A DNA stretch of 64,000 bases from Clostridium aestuarii (GTDB lineage Bacteria; Bacillota; Clostridia; Clostridiales; Clostridiaceae). Below are positions 44,369 to 53,676 of this stretch, one piece after another (position 1 is the first letter of the stretch; each line of letters starts with the position of its first letter). The DNA is taken from contig NZ_JAPQER010000002.1 in NCBI RefSeq assembly GCF_026735135.1, positions 62,001-126,000 on the forward strand, written 5' to 3'. Made by a program: the position numbers and the translations under genes. The notes beneath the pieces are model-generated. The model was not told where the DNA came from and ran no database searches. It worked only from the letters and a program-made list of their open reading frames with translations.

Positions 44369-46294
44369 TTGAAAAAAGCGGTGTTTACAGCAAAAACACT
44401 AGAGGAGTGCCTTGAAACAGCAAGTATAGAGTTGAAGATTTCAAAGGAAAAAATTAGGTATGAAATACTTGAAGAAAAAAAAGGTTTTTTTAACAAAAAA
44501 GTGACTATTAAAATTATAGAAGAAAAGAAAATAAAAAAAGTTAAAAATGGAACTATAAAAACTGAAGATGGAAAAATAATTGTTAAAAATCCTGAAGAAA
44601 ATGGAAGAGCAGCGACTATAACACCTTCAAAGTCAGTAAAAATTTTAGTAGATGGTACAAAAATAAAAAATAGAAAAGAAGTTTTTGAAGATAGCAAAAT
44701 AGAAATTGTTTTTGATGAAAATCTTGCGGAAAGAAGGACGAATATAAGTATAAGTCCAGACAAAATGAAAGCTTATATAACAATTAAATTTATACCTGAA
44801 AATGTTTATAAATTAAAAGATTCACAACAAAGTTCAGATTTGGTTGTGGAAATTGAAATTAAAGAGCAAAAATTTCCTAGTGCATATACCAGTAAAGAGA
44901 TAAAAAAAGAATTAATCACAAAAGGGGTAAAATTTGGTATAATAGAAGAAGCTTTGGAAAAATGTATAAATACAGAGAATGTGGACAGCTTGCTTATCGC
45001 ATGTGGAGAAGAACCATTAAATGGTATAGATGATGAAATTAAAATTAACTTTGATACTGGAAATAATAATAAAGAATTAGTAGCAGATCAAAAAGGAAAA
45101 ATTGATTATAAAAGTATTGGTTACATTAGACCAGTTGAAAAAAATGATATTTTAGCGGTGAAAAAAGAAGGAATAGAAGGAAAAGATGGTATAGATATTA
45201 ATGGAAATGTTAAGAAGCATAGGGTTGCTAAAAGGTATCAAATTAAAGCTGGTGAAGGCTGTGAGTTTAAAGATGAGAATACTGTAATTGCAGCTGTAAG
45301 TGGAAAACCATCTATAAAGGGAACAACTTTTTTTGTTCATAAAATACATGAGGTCAAAACGGATGTTGATTTAAAGACTGGTAATATAGAATTTATAGGA
45401 GATATAATAATTCATGGTAGCATCAAAGAAGGAATGCAGGTTAAAGCTGGATGCGATTTGATTGTAAATAAACATGTCGAAAGAGCTAAAACTTATTCAA
45501 AAATGGATACCATTATTGATGGTAATATAATAAACTCAACAATTAATGGTGGTGGAGAAAATATAATAAAATTAAATAAATTAAAAAGCCTAGAGGAACT
45601 AACTGCTATTTTAGAAAAATTAATAGAAACTATAGACCATGTTAAAACGTATAATATTTTAGGAAAAGAAGTTCATGATGGTGAAGTGGTCAAGGTTCTT
45701 ATTGAGAATAAATTTAAATCTATAACTCAAATATGTTTAAATTACATTAAATTAGCTGAAATTGATGAAAATAGTGAAGATAAAAAAATCGCTATTATAA
45801 TAAAACAAAAATTAATAGGAGCTGCTCCACTTAGTATTAAAAATTGTAATGAACTTAAAAGTTTGTTAAATATTGTTAAAGAAAATATAAAAATGGTAAA
45901 AGGAACATTATCAGTTCCAGTAGATGTAAAAATAGGTTATTGTCAAGAGTCAATTATAAATAGTTCAGGTAATGTAATGATTACAGGTAAAGGGGAATAT
46001 GTTTCTAAAATAACAGCACATGCAAATGTAGAATTTATAAATCCTACAGCTATTGCAAGAGGTGGAATGATAAGGGCTCAAAATGAAATTAAATGTAAAA
46101 AAGTTGGGAGTGAAGGGGGCGTATCTACTAAATTGATTATTGGAAAGAACGGTAACATATGGGTAGAAATGGCTTATCAAAATACTTGTTTTGTTGTTGG
46201 GGGAAAGGAATACACTCTTGATGTTCCAAGTAAAAGTATTCATGCCTATCTAAACAAGGACGGAGAATTGATAGTAGATAAATTTGCACTATAG
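44369..46294 (+). CDS. FapA-like DUF342 protein with N-terminal Jag-type domain
   Basis: A 641-residue cytosolic protein. Residues 1-52 (KAVFTAKTLEECLETASIELKI, KGFFNKKVTIKI) resemble the Jag N-terminal domain; from about residue 130 onward it is DUF342 (VEKNDILAVKKEGIEGKDGIDINGN, GGMIRAQNEI, polymerised beta-solenoid FapA). These proteins are commonly next to chemotaxis or flagellar genes in Firmicutes; the role is not settled. I choose TTG 44369, 8 nt after AGGAG (44356-44360); GTG at 44360 overlaps that site. Confidence 0.8.
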   Translation: MKKAVFTAKTLEECLETASIELKISKEKIRYEILEEKKGFFNKKVTIKIIEEKKIKKVKNGTIKTEDGKIIVKNPEENGRAATITPSKSVKILVDGTKIKNRKEVFEDSKIEIVFDENLAERRTNISISPDKMKAYITIKFIPENVYKLKDSQQSSDLVVEIEIKEQKFPSAYTSKEIKKELITKGVKFGIIEEALEKCINTENVDSLLIACGEEPLNGIDDEIKINFDTGNNNKELVADQKGKIDYKSIGYIRPVEKNDILAVKKEGIEGKDGIDINGNVKKHRVAKRYQIKAGEGCEFKDENTVIAAVSGKPSIKGTTFFVHKIHEVKTDVDLKTGNIEFIGDIIIHGSIKEGMQVKAGCDLIVNKHVERAKTYSKMDTIIDGNIINSTINGGGENIIKLNKLKSLEELTAILEKLIETIDHVKTYNILGKEVHDGEVVKVLIENKFKSITQICLNYIKLAEIDENSEDKKIAIIIKQKLIGAAPLSIKNCNELKSLLNIVKENIKMVKGTLSVPVDVKIGYCQESIINSSGNVMITGKGEYVSKITAHANVEFINPTAIARGGMIRAQNEIKCKKVGSEGGVSTKLIIGKNGNIWVEMAYQNTCFVVGGKEYTLDVPSKSIHAYLNKDGELIVDKFAL

Positions 46295-46309
46295 AGGAGG
46301 AAAGAGAGG

Positions 46310-46762
46310 ATGAATGAAAAAGAAATAAAAGTGTTGATTTTCAGTATAAATGATCAATATTATGCAGCAGATATTATGGAAATTGAAAGAATTTTAGGAT
46401 ATGAAGAGCCTACACAGTTGCCAGATGCGCCTGAATTTGTGAAAGGTGTAATAAATTATCAAGGAAATATAATACCTATAATGAATTTAGCTAAAAAATT
46501 TAAAATTTCTCAAGGAAATGTTAACAATGATGCTAAAATAGTAGTTGCAAAACAGGAAAAAAATAGAATTGGTATAATTGTTGATGTGGTTTCAGAAGTT
46601 AGTGATGTCAAAACAGAAAATATTGAAGAAGCTCCTGAAATTATAGCAGGTATATCAAAAAGATATATTAAAGGGTTGATAAAAATAAGTGGAAAAATAA
46701 TAATATTCTTAAATGTTTCTACTATATTAACTCAAGAAGAAAAAAAATTACTTTTGAAATAA
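46310..46762 (+). CDS. cheW: Chemotaxis coupling protein CheW, first copy
   Basis: A 150-residue SH3-like coupling protein that links receptors to CheA. FSINDQYYAADIMEIERIL, FVKGVINYQGNIIPIMNL and IKGLIKISGKIIIFLNVSTIL are typical. First of two CheW-type genes in the operon; it is 17 residues longer than the second. Starts 15 nt after the FapA-like gene, after GAGGAGGAAAGAG. Confidence 0.93.
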   Translation: MNEKEIKVLIFSINDQYYAADIMEIERILGYEEPTQLPDAPEFVKGVINYQGNIIPIMNLAKKFKISQGNVNNDAKIVVAKQEKNRIGIIVDVVSEVSDVKTENIEEAPEIIAGISKRYIKGLIKISGKIIIFLNVSTILTQEEKKLLLK

Positions 46763-46772
46763 GGTGTAGTTT

Positions 46773-47258
46773 ATGGAAAACGAAATTAGAGTAGGTATTG
46801 CAGATTTAAATATTGCACTTCCACCTAAAAAACTTATAACAGTCGGATTAGGTTCTTGTGTGGGAATAGCAATTTATGATTCAATTCGTAAAGTTGGTGG
46901 GTTAGCTCATATAATGCTGCCTGATAGTACTCAATTTAATAAAGTAACTAATCCTATGAAATTTGCGGATCTTGCTATTCCGTTGCTTATGGACAAGATG
47001 ATAAAAAAAGGAGCGGTAAAGAGAAATCTAAAGGCAAAGATAGCAGGTGGAGCTTCAATGTTTAATTTTTCAGATAAAAGTCTGATTATGGATATTGGAA
47101 ATAGAAATAGTGTTTCTGTTAAAAAGGTTTTGAAGGAGTTCGCTATTCCCATTATTGCTGAGGATACTGGAGGAAATAAGGGGAGAACAATGGTTTTTAG
47201 TATCGAAAATGGTGTTGTTCAAATAAAGACCGTAGGAAAAGGGGTTAAAGAACTGTAA
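46773..47258 (+). CDS. cheD: Chemoreceptor glutamine deamidase CheD
   Basis: A 161-residue papain-like deamidase that converts receptor glutamines to glutamates. Catalytic Cys29 in GLGSCVGIAIYD and His46 in GGLAHIMLPDS; KIAGGASMF follows. CheC, encoded downstream, is its usual partner. ATG 46773 follows AAGGTG. Length standard. Confidence 0.95.
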   Translation: MENEIRVGIADLNIALPPKKLITVGLGSCVGIAIYDSIRKVGGLAHIMLPDSTQFNKVTNPMKFADLAIPLLMDKMIKKGAVKRNLKAKIAGGASMFNFSDKSLIMDIGNRNSVSVKKVLKEFAIPIIAEDTGGNKGRTMVFSIENGVVQIKTVGKGVKEL

Positions 47259-47290
47259 CAGTTTACGGATTTTACGGATGTATTTATAGT
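47257..47290 (+). repeat. AT-rich AGTTTA-type dispersed repeat, copy 3
   Basis: AGTTTACGGATTTTACGG and then TATTTATAGTTAAAG lie between cheD and cheB. Similar to the tracts at 23443 and 26078. Confidence 0.35.
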
Positions 47291-47314
47291 TAAAGAACGA
47301 TGAGGTGATGTAGT

Positions 47315-48367
47315 TTGAATAAAATTAAAGTTATTGTAGTTGATGATTCAGCGTTAATGCGGAAAATTGTTTCAGATATAATCAATTCAAGGGATAATAT
47401 GGAAGTTATATCTACTGCTAGAAATGGACAAGATTTGCTTGAAAAGATAAATAAGGGAAAACCAGATGTTATTACATTAGATGTTGAAATGCCTAAAATG
47501 GATGGTATAACAACTTTGAAAAAGCTTAAGGAAAATAAATATAGTATCCCTGTAATAATGCTTAGTAGTATTTCCAAGAGTGGTACCGCTTTAACTATGG
47601 AATGTTTAGAAAATGGTGCTTTCGATTTTATACCAAAACCTTCAGGTGCTATATCACTTGATATAGAAAAAGTAGCAGAAGAATTAACAAGAAAAATCAA
47701 ATTAGCTTATAGTAAGAATATCAGTAAAGAGAAAAATCTTTCTGTAAATTTAGAGCAGCGTTTTAATAGAAAGCCTATGAAAAGCGCAAATAGAAGAATA
47801 CAAAAAATAAATGCTGTTGTTATAGGAGCTTCTACTGGTGGACCTAAAGCGCTATATAATGTTGTTACAAAGTTACCTGATAATTTAGGGGTTCCTGTTT
47901 TTATAGTACAACATATGCCTGTTGGCTTTACAAAAGCTTTTGCTGATAGGTTAAATTCAAATAGTGCACTAACGGTAGTAGAGGCAGAAGAAGGACAAAA
48001 TATATCACAAAATGTGGTTTATGTTGCACCAGGTGGATTTCACATGGAAATTGGAAAGGATAAACAAATTCATTTAAATACAGAACCATCAATTTGGGGA
48101 GTTAGGCCAGCTGTGGACAAACTATTTATTTCAGCGGCTAAAGTCTATGGAAAACATCTTCTAAGTGTGGTTCTCACAGGTATGGGTAAGGATGGAGCAC
48201 AAGGCACTGTTGAAGTTAAAGATAATGGCGGTATTACAATTTCAGAAGATAAATCTACGTGTACAATATATGGTATGCCGAGAGCTGCTTTTGAAACTGG
48301 CAAGATAGATGAAGTGATTCCTATTTATGAAATTGCAACTGCTATAATAAAAAATACAAAAGGATAG
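47315..48367 (+). CDS. cheB: Chemotaxis methylesterase/deamidase CheB
   Basis: A 350-residue receptor methylesterase with an N-terminal receiver domain (Asp56 in ITLDVEMPKMDG) and a C-terminal catalytic domain with GASTGGPKAL (catalytic Ser), VQHMPVGFTKAFADRLN (catalytic His) and TGMGKDGAQG (Asp). TTG start follows TGAGGTGATG. cheR follows within 11 nt. Confidence 0.96.
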   Translation: MNKIKVIVVDDSALMRKIVSDIINSRDNMEVISTARNGQDLLEKINKGKPDVITLDVEMPKMDGITTLKKLKENKYSIPVIMLSSISKSGTALTMECLENGAFDFIPKPSGAISLDIEKVAEELTRKIKLAYSKNISKEKNLSVNLEQRFNRKPMKSANRRIQKINAVVIGASTGGPKALYNVVTKLPDNLGVPVFIVQHMPVGFTKAFADRLNSNSALTVVEAEEGQNISQNVVYVAPGGFHMEIGKDKQIHLNTEPSIWGVRPAVDKLFISAAKVYGKHLLSVVLTGMGKDGAQGTVEVKDNGGITISEDKSTCTIYGMPRAAFETGKIDEVIPIYEIATAIIKNTKG

Positions 48368-48377
48368 GAGGTAAATA

Positions 48378-49146
48378 ATGGACTTAGAAGATTTCAAGAA
48401 ATGGGTTTTAAAAGAATTCAAAATAGATTTATTTGCTTATAAATCCAATCAGTTACATAGAAGGATATTAAGTTTAATGTCCAGAGTGGGCGTTAGTTCA
48501 GTAGATGAATACATAAAGCTTTTAAAACAAGATAAAAACCAAAGAATAAGGTTTTTAGATTTTATAACGATTAATGTAACAGAGTTTTTTAGAAATCCAG
48601 AAATATTTGATGATTTAAGAAAAAAAAATACAAACTGAACTTATAATTAGAGAAAAAAATTTAAAAATTTGGAGTGCGGCATGTTCTATAGGAGCAGAAC
48701 CATATTCTATTGCAATGATATTAGATGATCTAAAAACTATGGGGAGACATACTATTTTAGCTACTGATTTGGATGAAACCATATTGGAAAGAGCAAAAAA
48801 AGGTGAATATGTTGATTCAGAAATAAAAAACGTGAAACAAGATCAGCTAAAAAAATATTTTACTAAAGTTAATGATAAATATATTATTAATGCTAAAATA
48901 AAAAACATGGTAACTTTTAAGAAGCATGATCTTATACTTAATAATTATGACAAAAATTTTGATTTGATAGTTTGTAGAAATGTAGTAATTTATTTTAATC
49001 AAGAAGTTAAAAATGAAATTTATAAAAAATTTAGTTCGTCACTAAAAAAAGGTGGTCTCCTTTTTGTTGGTGCGACTGAAAGCATATATAATTACAAAGA
49101 TTATGGTTTTGAAAAGGCTTCTACATTTATATATAGAAAGCTTTAA
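48378..49146 (+). pseudogene. cheR: CheR methyltransferase interrupted by a frameshift at an A9 tract
   Basis: CheR methylates receptor glutamates using SAM. The first frame (48378-48638) gives the N-terminal helical domain, ending ITVNVTEFFRNP-like (ITINVTEFFRNPEIFDDLRKK). The continuation, KIWSAACSIGAEPYSIAMIL, VCRNVVIYF and GGLLFVGATES, is intact but in the +1 frame up to 49146. The shift maps to nine A at 48620-48628; eight A would give one 256-residue CheR. All downstream motifs are preserved, so this is recent, reversible by slippage, or a sequencing error. cheR is otherwise required for adaptation, with cheB just upstream. Confidence 0.85.
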
Positions 49147-49159
49147 GGAGGGAAAAAAG

Positions 49160-51241
49160 ATGGATACATCTCAATATTTATCAATGTTCCTTGAAGAATC
49201 GATGGATAATCTTCAAACATTAAATGAATCATTGTTGCAGTTGGAACAAGAACCAGAAGATATAGATAAGTTAAATGAAATTTTTAGAGTTGCGCATACA
49301 ATAAAAGGTATGGCTGCAACTATGGGATTTAACAATATGGCTGAACTTACTCATAAAATGGAGGATGTACTTTCTCAATTTAGAGAAGGTAAGTTAAAGG
49401 TAACTCAAGAAGTTGTAACAGTACTGTTTAAATGTTTAGATACTTTAGAACAAATGGTGGACAATATATCTGAAGGTATAGATGAAACTATTGAAATTGA
49501 AGGGCTTATAAGTAGCCTGCATGCGATTACAAACGGAGAAAATATAAAAGAAAAGGAAATAGTAGAATCTGAACCAGATGAAATATCAGAAGTTGCAAAT
49601 ACAATTGAAAATGATTTCTTGGATATAGAAATGAACGAATATGACATTAATATAATAAAGCAAGCTTTAGAAAAAGATTTTAAAGCTCAGAAAATAAAGA
49701 TAAATTTAGATGAAAGTACTCTTTTAAAATCAGCAAGAGCATTCTTAATTTTTAAATCTCTTGAAGAATTTGGAGAAATAGTTAAATGCATACCATCAGT
49801 AGAAGATTTAGAAAATGAAAATTTTGATTTTGAAATACAGCTTGTTTATTTAACACACAAGACAAGAGAAGAAATTTATGATATTTTAATGAATGTGTCT
49901 GAAGTTGAGAAAGTTATAGTCGATAATGTAAATGTAAAGACAAATAAGGTGAATGAAGATTTGCCAAAAGATAATTTGCCAAAACAAGAAATAAAGGAAC
50001 AACCACAAGTTGAAGAAAAATTGGAAATAGAAGAAAAAATACAAATTCAAGAAAAGACTACCATTAAACCTAAAGAATCTAAGAAGAAACCTAAAGAAAA
50101 GAAACATAAAAAAGTACATCAATCTGTAAGAGTAGATTTAGAGAGATTGGATAAGTTTATGAACATGGTTTCAGAACTTGTTATTCATAGAACAAGATTG
50201 GAACAAATAAGTACTAATTATAGATCTACAGAGCTAAATGAAACTTTAGAACAAGTAGCTAGAACTACATCCGATTTACAAGATCTTGTTATGAAAATTA
50301 GAATGCTTCCATTAGAAACTGTATTTAATAGATTTCCAAGAATGGTAAGAGATTTATCAGTGGAATTAGATAAAGAACTGAATTTTATAGTAAAAGGTCA
50401 GGATACAGAACTAGATAGAACTGTTATAGATGAAATAGGTGAACCTCTAATTCACTTAATAAGAAATGCTGTAGATCATGGAATAGAAAGTAGAGAAGAA
50501 AGAACAGCTAAAGGTAAAGATCCTGCTGGGAAAATCAAACTTATTGCATATCAGGAAGGAACAAAGGCTGTTATAAAAGTAGAAGATGACGGAGCTGGAA
50601 TTAATATAGAAAAAGTTCGTCAAAAAGCTCAAAAATCAGGAATTAATACAGAGGGAATGAGTGAAAATGATATAAAAAACCTTATTTTTGCTCAAGGACT
50701 TAGCACCAATGATAGTGTAACGGATGTATCTGGAAGAGGCGTTGGAATGGATGTTGTTAAAACAAAAATCAGCTCTCTTGGTGGAACAGTAGAAGTTATA
50801 AGTGAAGTTGACAAGGGGTCAACATTTATTATAAGATTACCATTGACACTTCAAATTATCCAAGCACTTCTTGTTGATGTTGGAAGTGAAACAATGGCTA
50901 TTTCATTAGGATATATAGATAGGGTTATAGATTATGATGAAAGTAAAATAATGAGAAGTGACAATAAAGAAGTTATAATTTATAATGAAAATGTAATTCC
51001 GCTTATAAGGGTAAATGAAAAATTAGATATTGAGAAAGCTGACAGCAGTAGAAACTATATTGTAATCGTCAAAGTTGGAGAAAAAACAGTAGGGCTTTTA
51101 GTGGATGGACTTCTTGGACAGAGAGAGACGGTAATAAAACCTTTAGGCAAAACATTAAAAGGATTAAAAGAATATATAGGAGCAACTATATATGGTGATG
51201 GACTAGTTACTTTGATACTTGATGTTGCAGCCTTAATATAA
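49160..51241 (+). CDS. cheA: Chemotaxis histidine kinase CheA
   Basis: A 693-residue kinase. Hpt domain with phospho-accepting His46 in VAHTIKGMAATMG; a P2-like region; a low-complexity K/E/P linker (about 285-345); dimerisation domain; HATPase with IGEPLIHLIRNAVDHGIE (N box), DDGAGI (G1) and GRGVGMDVVK (G2); and a C-terminal CheW-like domain. ATG 49160 follows AAGGAGGG; the frame is open further upstream within cheR. It phosphorylates CheY and CheB. Confidence 0.96.
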   Translation: MDTSQYLSMFLEESMDNLQTLNESLLQLEQEPEDIDKLNEIFRVAHTIKGMAATMGFNNMAELTHKMEDVLSQFREGKLKVTQEVVTVLFKCLDTLEQMVDNISEGIDETIEIEGLISSLHAITNGENIKEKEIVESEPDEISEVANTIENDFLDIEMNEYDINIIKQALEKDFKAQKIKINLDESTLLKSARAFLIFKSLEEFGEIVKCIPSVEDLENENFDFEIQLVYLTHKTREEIYDILMNVSEVEKVIVDNVNVKTNKVNEDLPKDNLPKQEIKEQPQVEEKLEIEEKIQIQEKTTIKPKESKKKPKEKKHKKVHQSVRVDLERLDKFMNMVSELVIHRTRLEQISTNYRSTELNETLEQVARTTSDLQDLVMKIRMLPLETVFNRFPRMVRDLSVELDKELNFIVKGQDTELDRTVIDEIGEPLIHLIRNAVDHGIESREERTAKGKDPAGKIKLIAYQEGTKAVIKVEDDGAGINIEKVRQKAQKSGINTEGMSENDIKNLIFAQGLSTNDSVTDVSGRGVGMDVVKTKISSLGGTVEVISEVDKGSTFIIRLPLTLQIIQALLVDVGSETMAISLGYIDRVIDYDESKIMRSDNKEVIIYNENVIPLIRVNEKLDIEKADSSRNYIVIVKVGEKTVGLLVDGLLGQRETVIKPLGKTLKGLKEYIGATIYGDGLVTLILDVAALI

Positions 51242-51253
51242 GGGGGAAATATA

Positions 51254-51859
51254 ATGAAATATCTTGAAATGACTCCGATGCAGCTTGATGCTTTAAGAGA
51301 AGTTGGAAATATTGGAGCTGGTAATGCGGCAACTGCAATGTCTCAACTATTAAATAAAAAGATAGATATGACAGTACCAGCAGTAAATATTTTACCATTC
51401 AATGATGTTTTTTCTGATGAAGGTACAGAAAATGTTGTTATTGGGGTTATGGTAAGGGTACTTGGCGATATACCAGGAAATATATTATTTGTAATGGAAA
51501 AAGAAACAGCATTTGATATTATTAAAATGCTCACAGGAATTGAAGAAGAACAATTAAGTGAAATGGGAAATTCTGTTTTATGTGAAATAGGAAATATTAT
51601 AGCAACTTCATATATGAATGCTATAGCCAAATTTACTAATTTAGTTATAACACCATCAGTCCCAGCCGTTACATATGATATGATGGGTGCCATATTATCT
51701 ACTACTTTTATTGAATCAGGCCAATTTGATGAACAAGTACTTGATATAGAAACTAGATTTTTACAAAATAATAAGACTGAAGAAATAGGTGGGCATTTTT
51801 ATTATGTGCCTATGCCTGGATCTTTAGAAAAAATATTAAATATATTAGGAATAAATTAA
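51254..51859 (+). CDS. cheC: CheY-phosphatase CheC
   Basis: A 201-residue CYX-family phosphatase with two active-site motifs: EVGNIGAGNAATAMS (about 16-30) and EMGNSVLCEIGNIIATSYMNA (second E-x3-N type). It dephosphorylates CheY-P and binds CheD. ATG follows AAGGGGG. Usual position between cheA and cheY. Confidence 0.94.
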   Translation: MKYLEMTPMQLDALREVGNIGAGNAATAMSQLLNKKIDMTVPAVNILPFNDVFSDEGTENVVIGVMVRVLGDIPGNILFVMEKETAFDIIKMLTGIEEEQLSEMGNSVLCEIGNIIATSYMNAIAKFTNLVITPSVPAVTYDMMGAILSTTFIESGQFDEQVLDIETRFLQNNKTEEIGGHFYYVPMPGSLEKILNILGIN

Positions 51860-51874
51860 TGGAGGGTGTAAAAC

Positions 51875-52234
51875 ATGTCTAGAGTATTAATTGTTGATGA
51901 TGCTGCTTTTATGAGAATGATGATAAAAGATATATTAGAGAAAAACGGATTTGAAGTAGTTGGTGAAGCTAGTAATGGTTTTAAAGCTGTAGAAATTTAT
52001 AAAAATGAAAAACCAGATGTTGTTACAATGGATATAACAATGCCAGATATGGATGGAATTGAAGCCGTTAAAGCTATAAGAGAATTTGATTCAAATGCAA
52101 AAATAATTATGTGTAGTGCTATGGGACAGCAAACAATGGTTATGGATGCAATAAGAGCAGGAGCAAAAGACTTTATTGTAAAACCATTCCAAGCTGAAAG
52201 AGTACTTGAAGCTATTAGAAAGGCAATAGGCTAA
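51875..52234 (+). CDS. cheY: Chemotaxis response regulator CheY
   Basis: A 119-residue single receiver domain: VDDAAFMRMM acidic pocket, phosphorylated Asp53 in VTMDITMPDMDG, CSAMGQQ with Ser/Thr, and K in FIVKPFQ. Binds the FliM/FliY switch to change rotation direction. ATG follows ATGGAGGG. Confidence 0.97.
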   Translation: MSRVLIVDDAAFMRMMIKDILEKNGFEVVGEASNGFKAVEIYKNEKPDVVTMDITMPDMDGIEAVKAIREFDSNAKIIMCSAMGQQTMVMDAIRAGAKDFIVKPFQAERVLEAIRKAIG

Positions 52235-52258
52235 TATAGGAGTAGGGGGAAAATAATA

Positions 52259-52660
52259 ATGCAAGTAGTTATATTTAAACTTGGTAATGAGCAAATTGCA
52301 GTAGAAACTGCAAGAGTTCAAAATATCACTGATATGATGAAAATAACAAGAGTCCCTAAATCTCCACAGTATATAAAAGGATTAATTAACTTAAGGGGAA
52401 ATGTTATTTCACTTTTAGATATAAATCTGTTGTTAGATATTGATAAAAGAGAAGATGAAAAACAAGAAAATGTAATTATACTAAGAATGGAAGATGAACA
52501 GGTTGGTATAACAGTAGATGGAGTAGATGAAGTTTTAGAAATAGAAGAAGATATGATAGAAAAAGTTGATGAACAGAAAAAACTTTATATAAAAGGAATT
52601 ATCAATTTTAAAGATAGGGTAGTAACTTTGATAGATATAGATAAATTGTTTGTAAATTAG
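52259..52660 (+). CDS. cheW: Chemotaxis coupling protein CheW, second copy
   Basis: A 133-residue SH3-like protein: FKLGNEQIAVETARVQNIT, IKGLINLRGNVISLLDIN, KGIINFKDRVVTLIDIDKLF. Links receptors to CheA. Second of two copies; this one matches classical length. ATG follows AGGAGTAGGGGG. Confidence 0.95.
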   Translation: MQVVIFKLGNEQIAVETARVQNITDMMKITRVPKSPQYIKGLINLRGNVISLLDINLLLDIDKREDEKQENVIILRMEDEQVGITVDGVDEVLEIEEDMIEKVDEQKKLYIKGIINFKDRVVTLIDIDKLFVN

Positions 52661-52680
52661 TAAAGAAATGAGGGACAAGC

Positions 52681-53676
52681 ATGGCAGACGTTTTATCACA
52701 AGGAGAAATAGATGCCCTTTTAGCTGCCTTGAATTCTGGTGAAATAAATCCAGAAGAACTGGAAAAAGAAGAAGAAAAGCAAAAAGTTAAACCGTATGAT
52801 TTTAGAAGACCTCAAAAATTTTCAAAAGATCACATAAGAACCCTTGAGCTTATTCATGATAATTTTGCTAGAATTATTTCTAATTATCTGACTGCACAGG
52901 TGAGAACTAATGTTAAGGTAAAAATAGAAACGGTACAGCAAATAACTTATGAGGAATTTATTCACTCGGTGCCTAACCCTACTATATTAACTGTATTTAA
53001 AATGCCTCCTTTAAGTGGATCTATACTTTTTGAAACAAATCCTCAGTTTGTATATAGAATTATTGATGTTCTTTTAGGCGGCTCAGGGGTAGGCGAATAT
53101 AAAACTCGTGAATTTACTGATATTGATAAAAATATTATTAAACAGGTAAATAAAGGGATGGTTTCTAATTTAAAGCTTGCATGGGAAGATGTATTGGAAG
53201 TAGAACCTGAAATAGAAGGATTGGAAACAAATCCAGCATTAAATCAGACGTTGGCTCCTAATGAACCAGTTGCTTTAATAACATTTACAGTAGAGATGGG
53301 TGGTACTAGTACATTTATAAATATATGTATTCCATATCTTAGCATAGAAAAAATTCTTGATAAGCTAGTTGTTCAATATTGGTTTAGAGAAAATGATTTA
53401 GATATAATAAAGGAATCTAAAGAAAAGCTCAGAAATAGAATAGATGCTGTTGAATTGAATTTAACAGCGATGCTAGGGTCTGCAAGTGTAACTGTAGAGG
53501 ATTTCTTGAAGTTATCTATTGGTGATATAGTAACTTTAGATACTGTGACTACAGATGCTATTAAAGTTAACGTAGAAGATCAACCTTATTTATATGCTAA
53601 GCCTGGAATTATTGGCAAGAATAAGGGCGTTCATATACTGGATATTATTAATAAGGATGTGGAAAAAGATGAATAG
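52681..53676 (+). CDS. fliM: Flagellar motor switch protein FliM
   Basis: A 331-residue C-ring protein. The N-terminal CheY-binding motif LSQGEIDALLAAL is at about 5-17; the middle CheC-like domain and a C-terminal SpoA/surface-presentation domain (from about 250, AVELNLTAMLGSASVTVEDFL) follow. Overlaps the next gene by 8 nt. Confidence 0.97.
   Translation: MADVLSQGEIDALLAALNSGEINPEELEKEEEKQKVKPYDFRRPQKFSKDHIRTLELIHDNFARIISNYLTAQVRTNVKVKIETVQQITYEEFIHSVPNPTILTVFKMPPLSGSILFETNPQFVYRIIDVLLGGSGVGEYKTREFTDIDKNIIKQVNKGMVSNLKLAWEDVLEVEPEIEGLETNPALNQTLAPNEPVALITFTVEMGGTSTFINICIPYLSIEKILDKLVVQYWFRENDLDIIKESKEKLRNRIDAVELNLTAMLGSASVTVEDFLKLSIGDIVTLDTVTTDAIKVNVEDQPYLYAKPGIIGKNKGVHILDIINKDVEKDE

Noticed and set aside
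44122..44763. 213-residue minus-strand reading frame across the ptsG end and FapA-like start
   Set aside because: It overlaps two well-supported genes and a sigma-D promoter, and its hydrophobic, Phe/Ile/Ser-rich content is what antisense AT-rich sequence gives.
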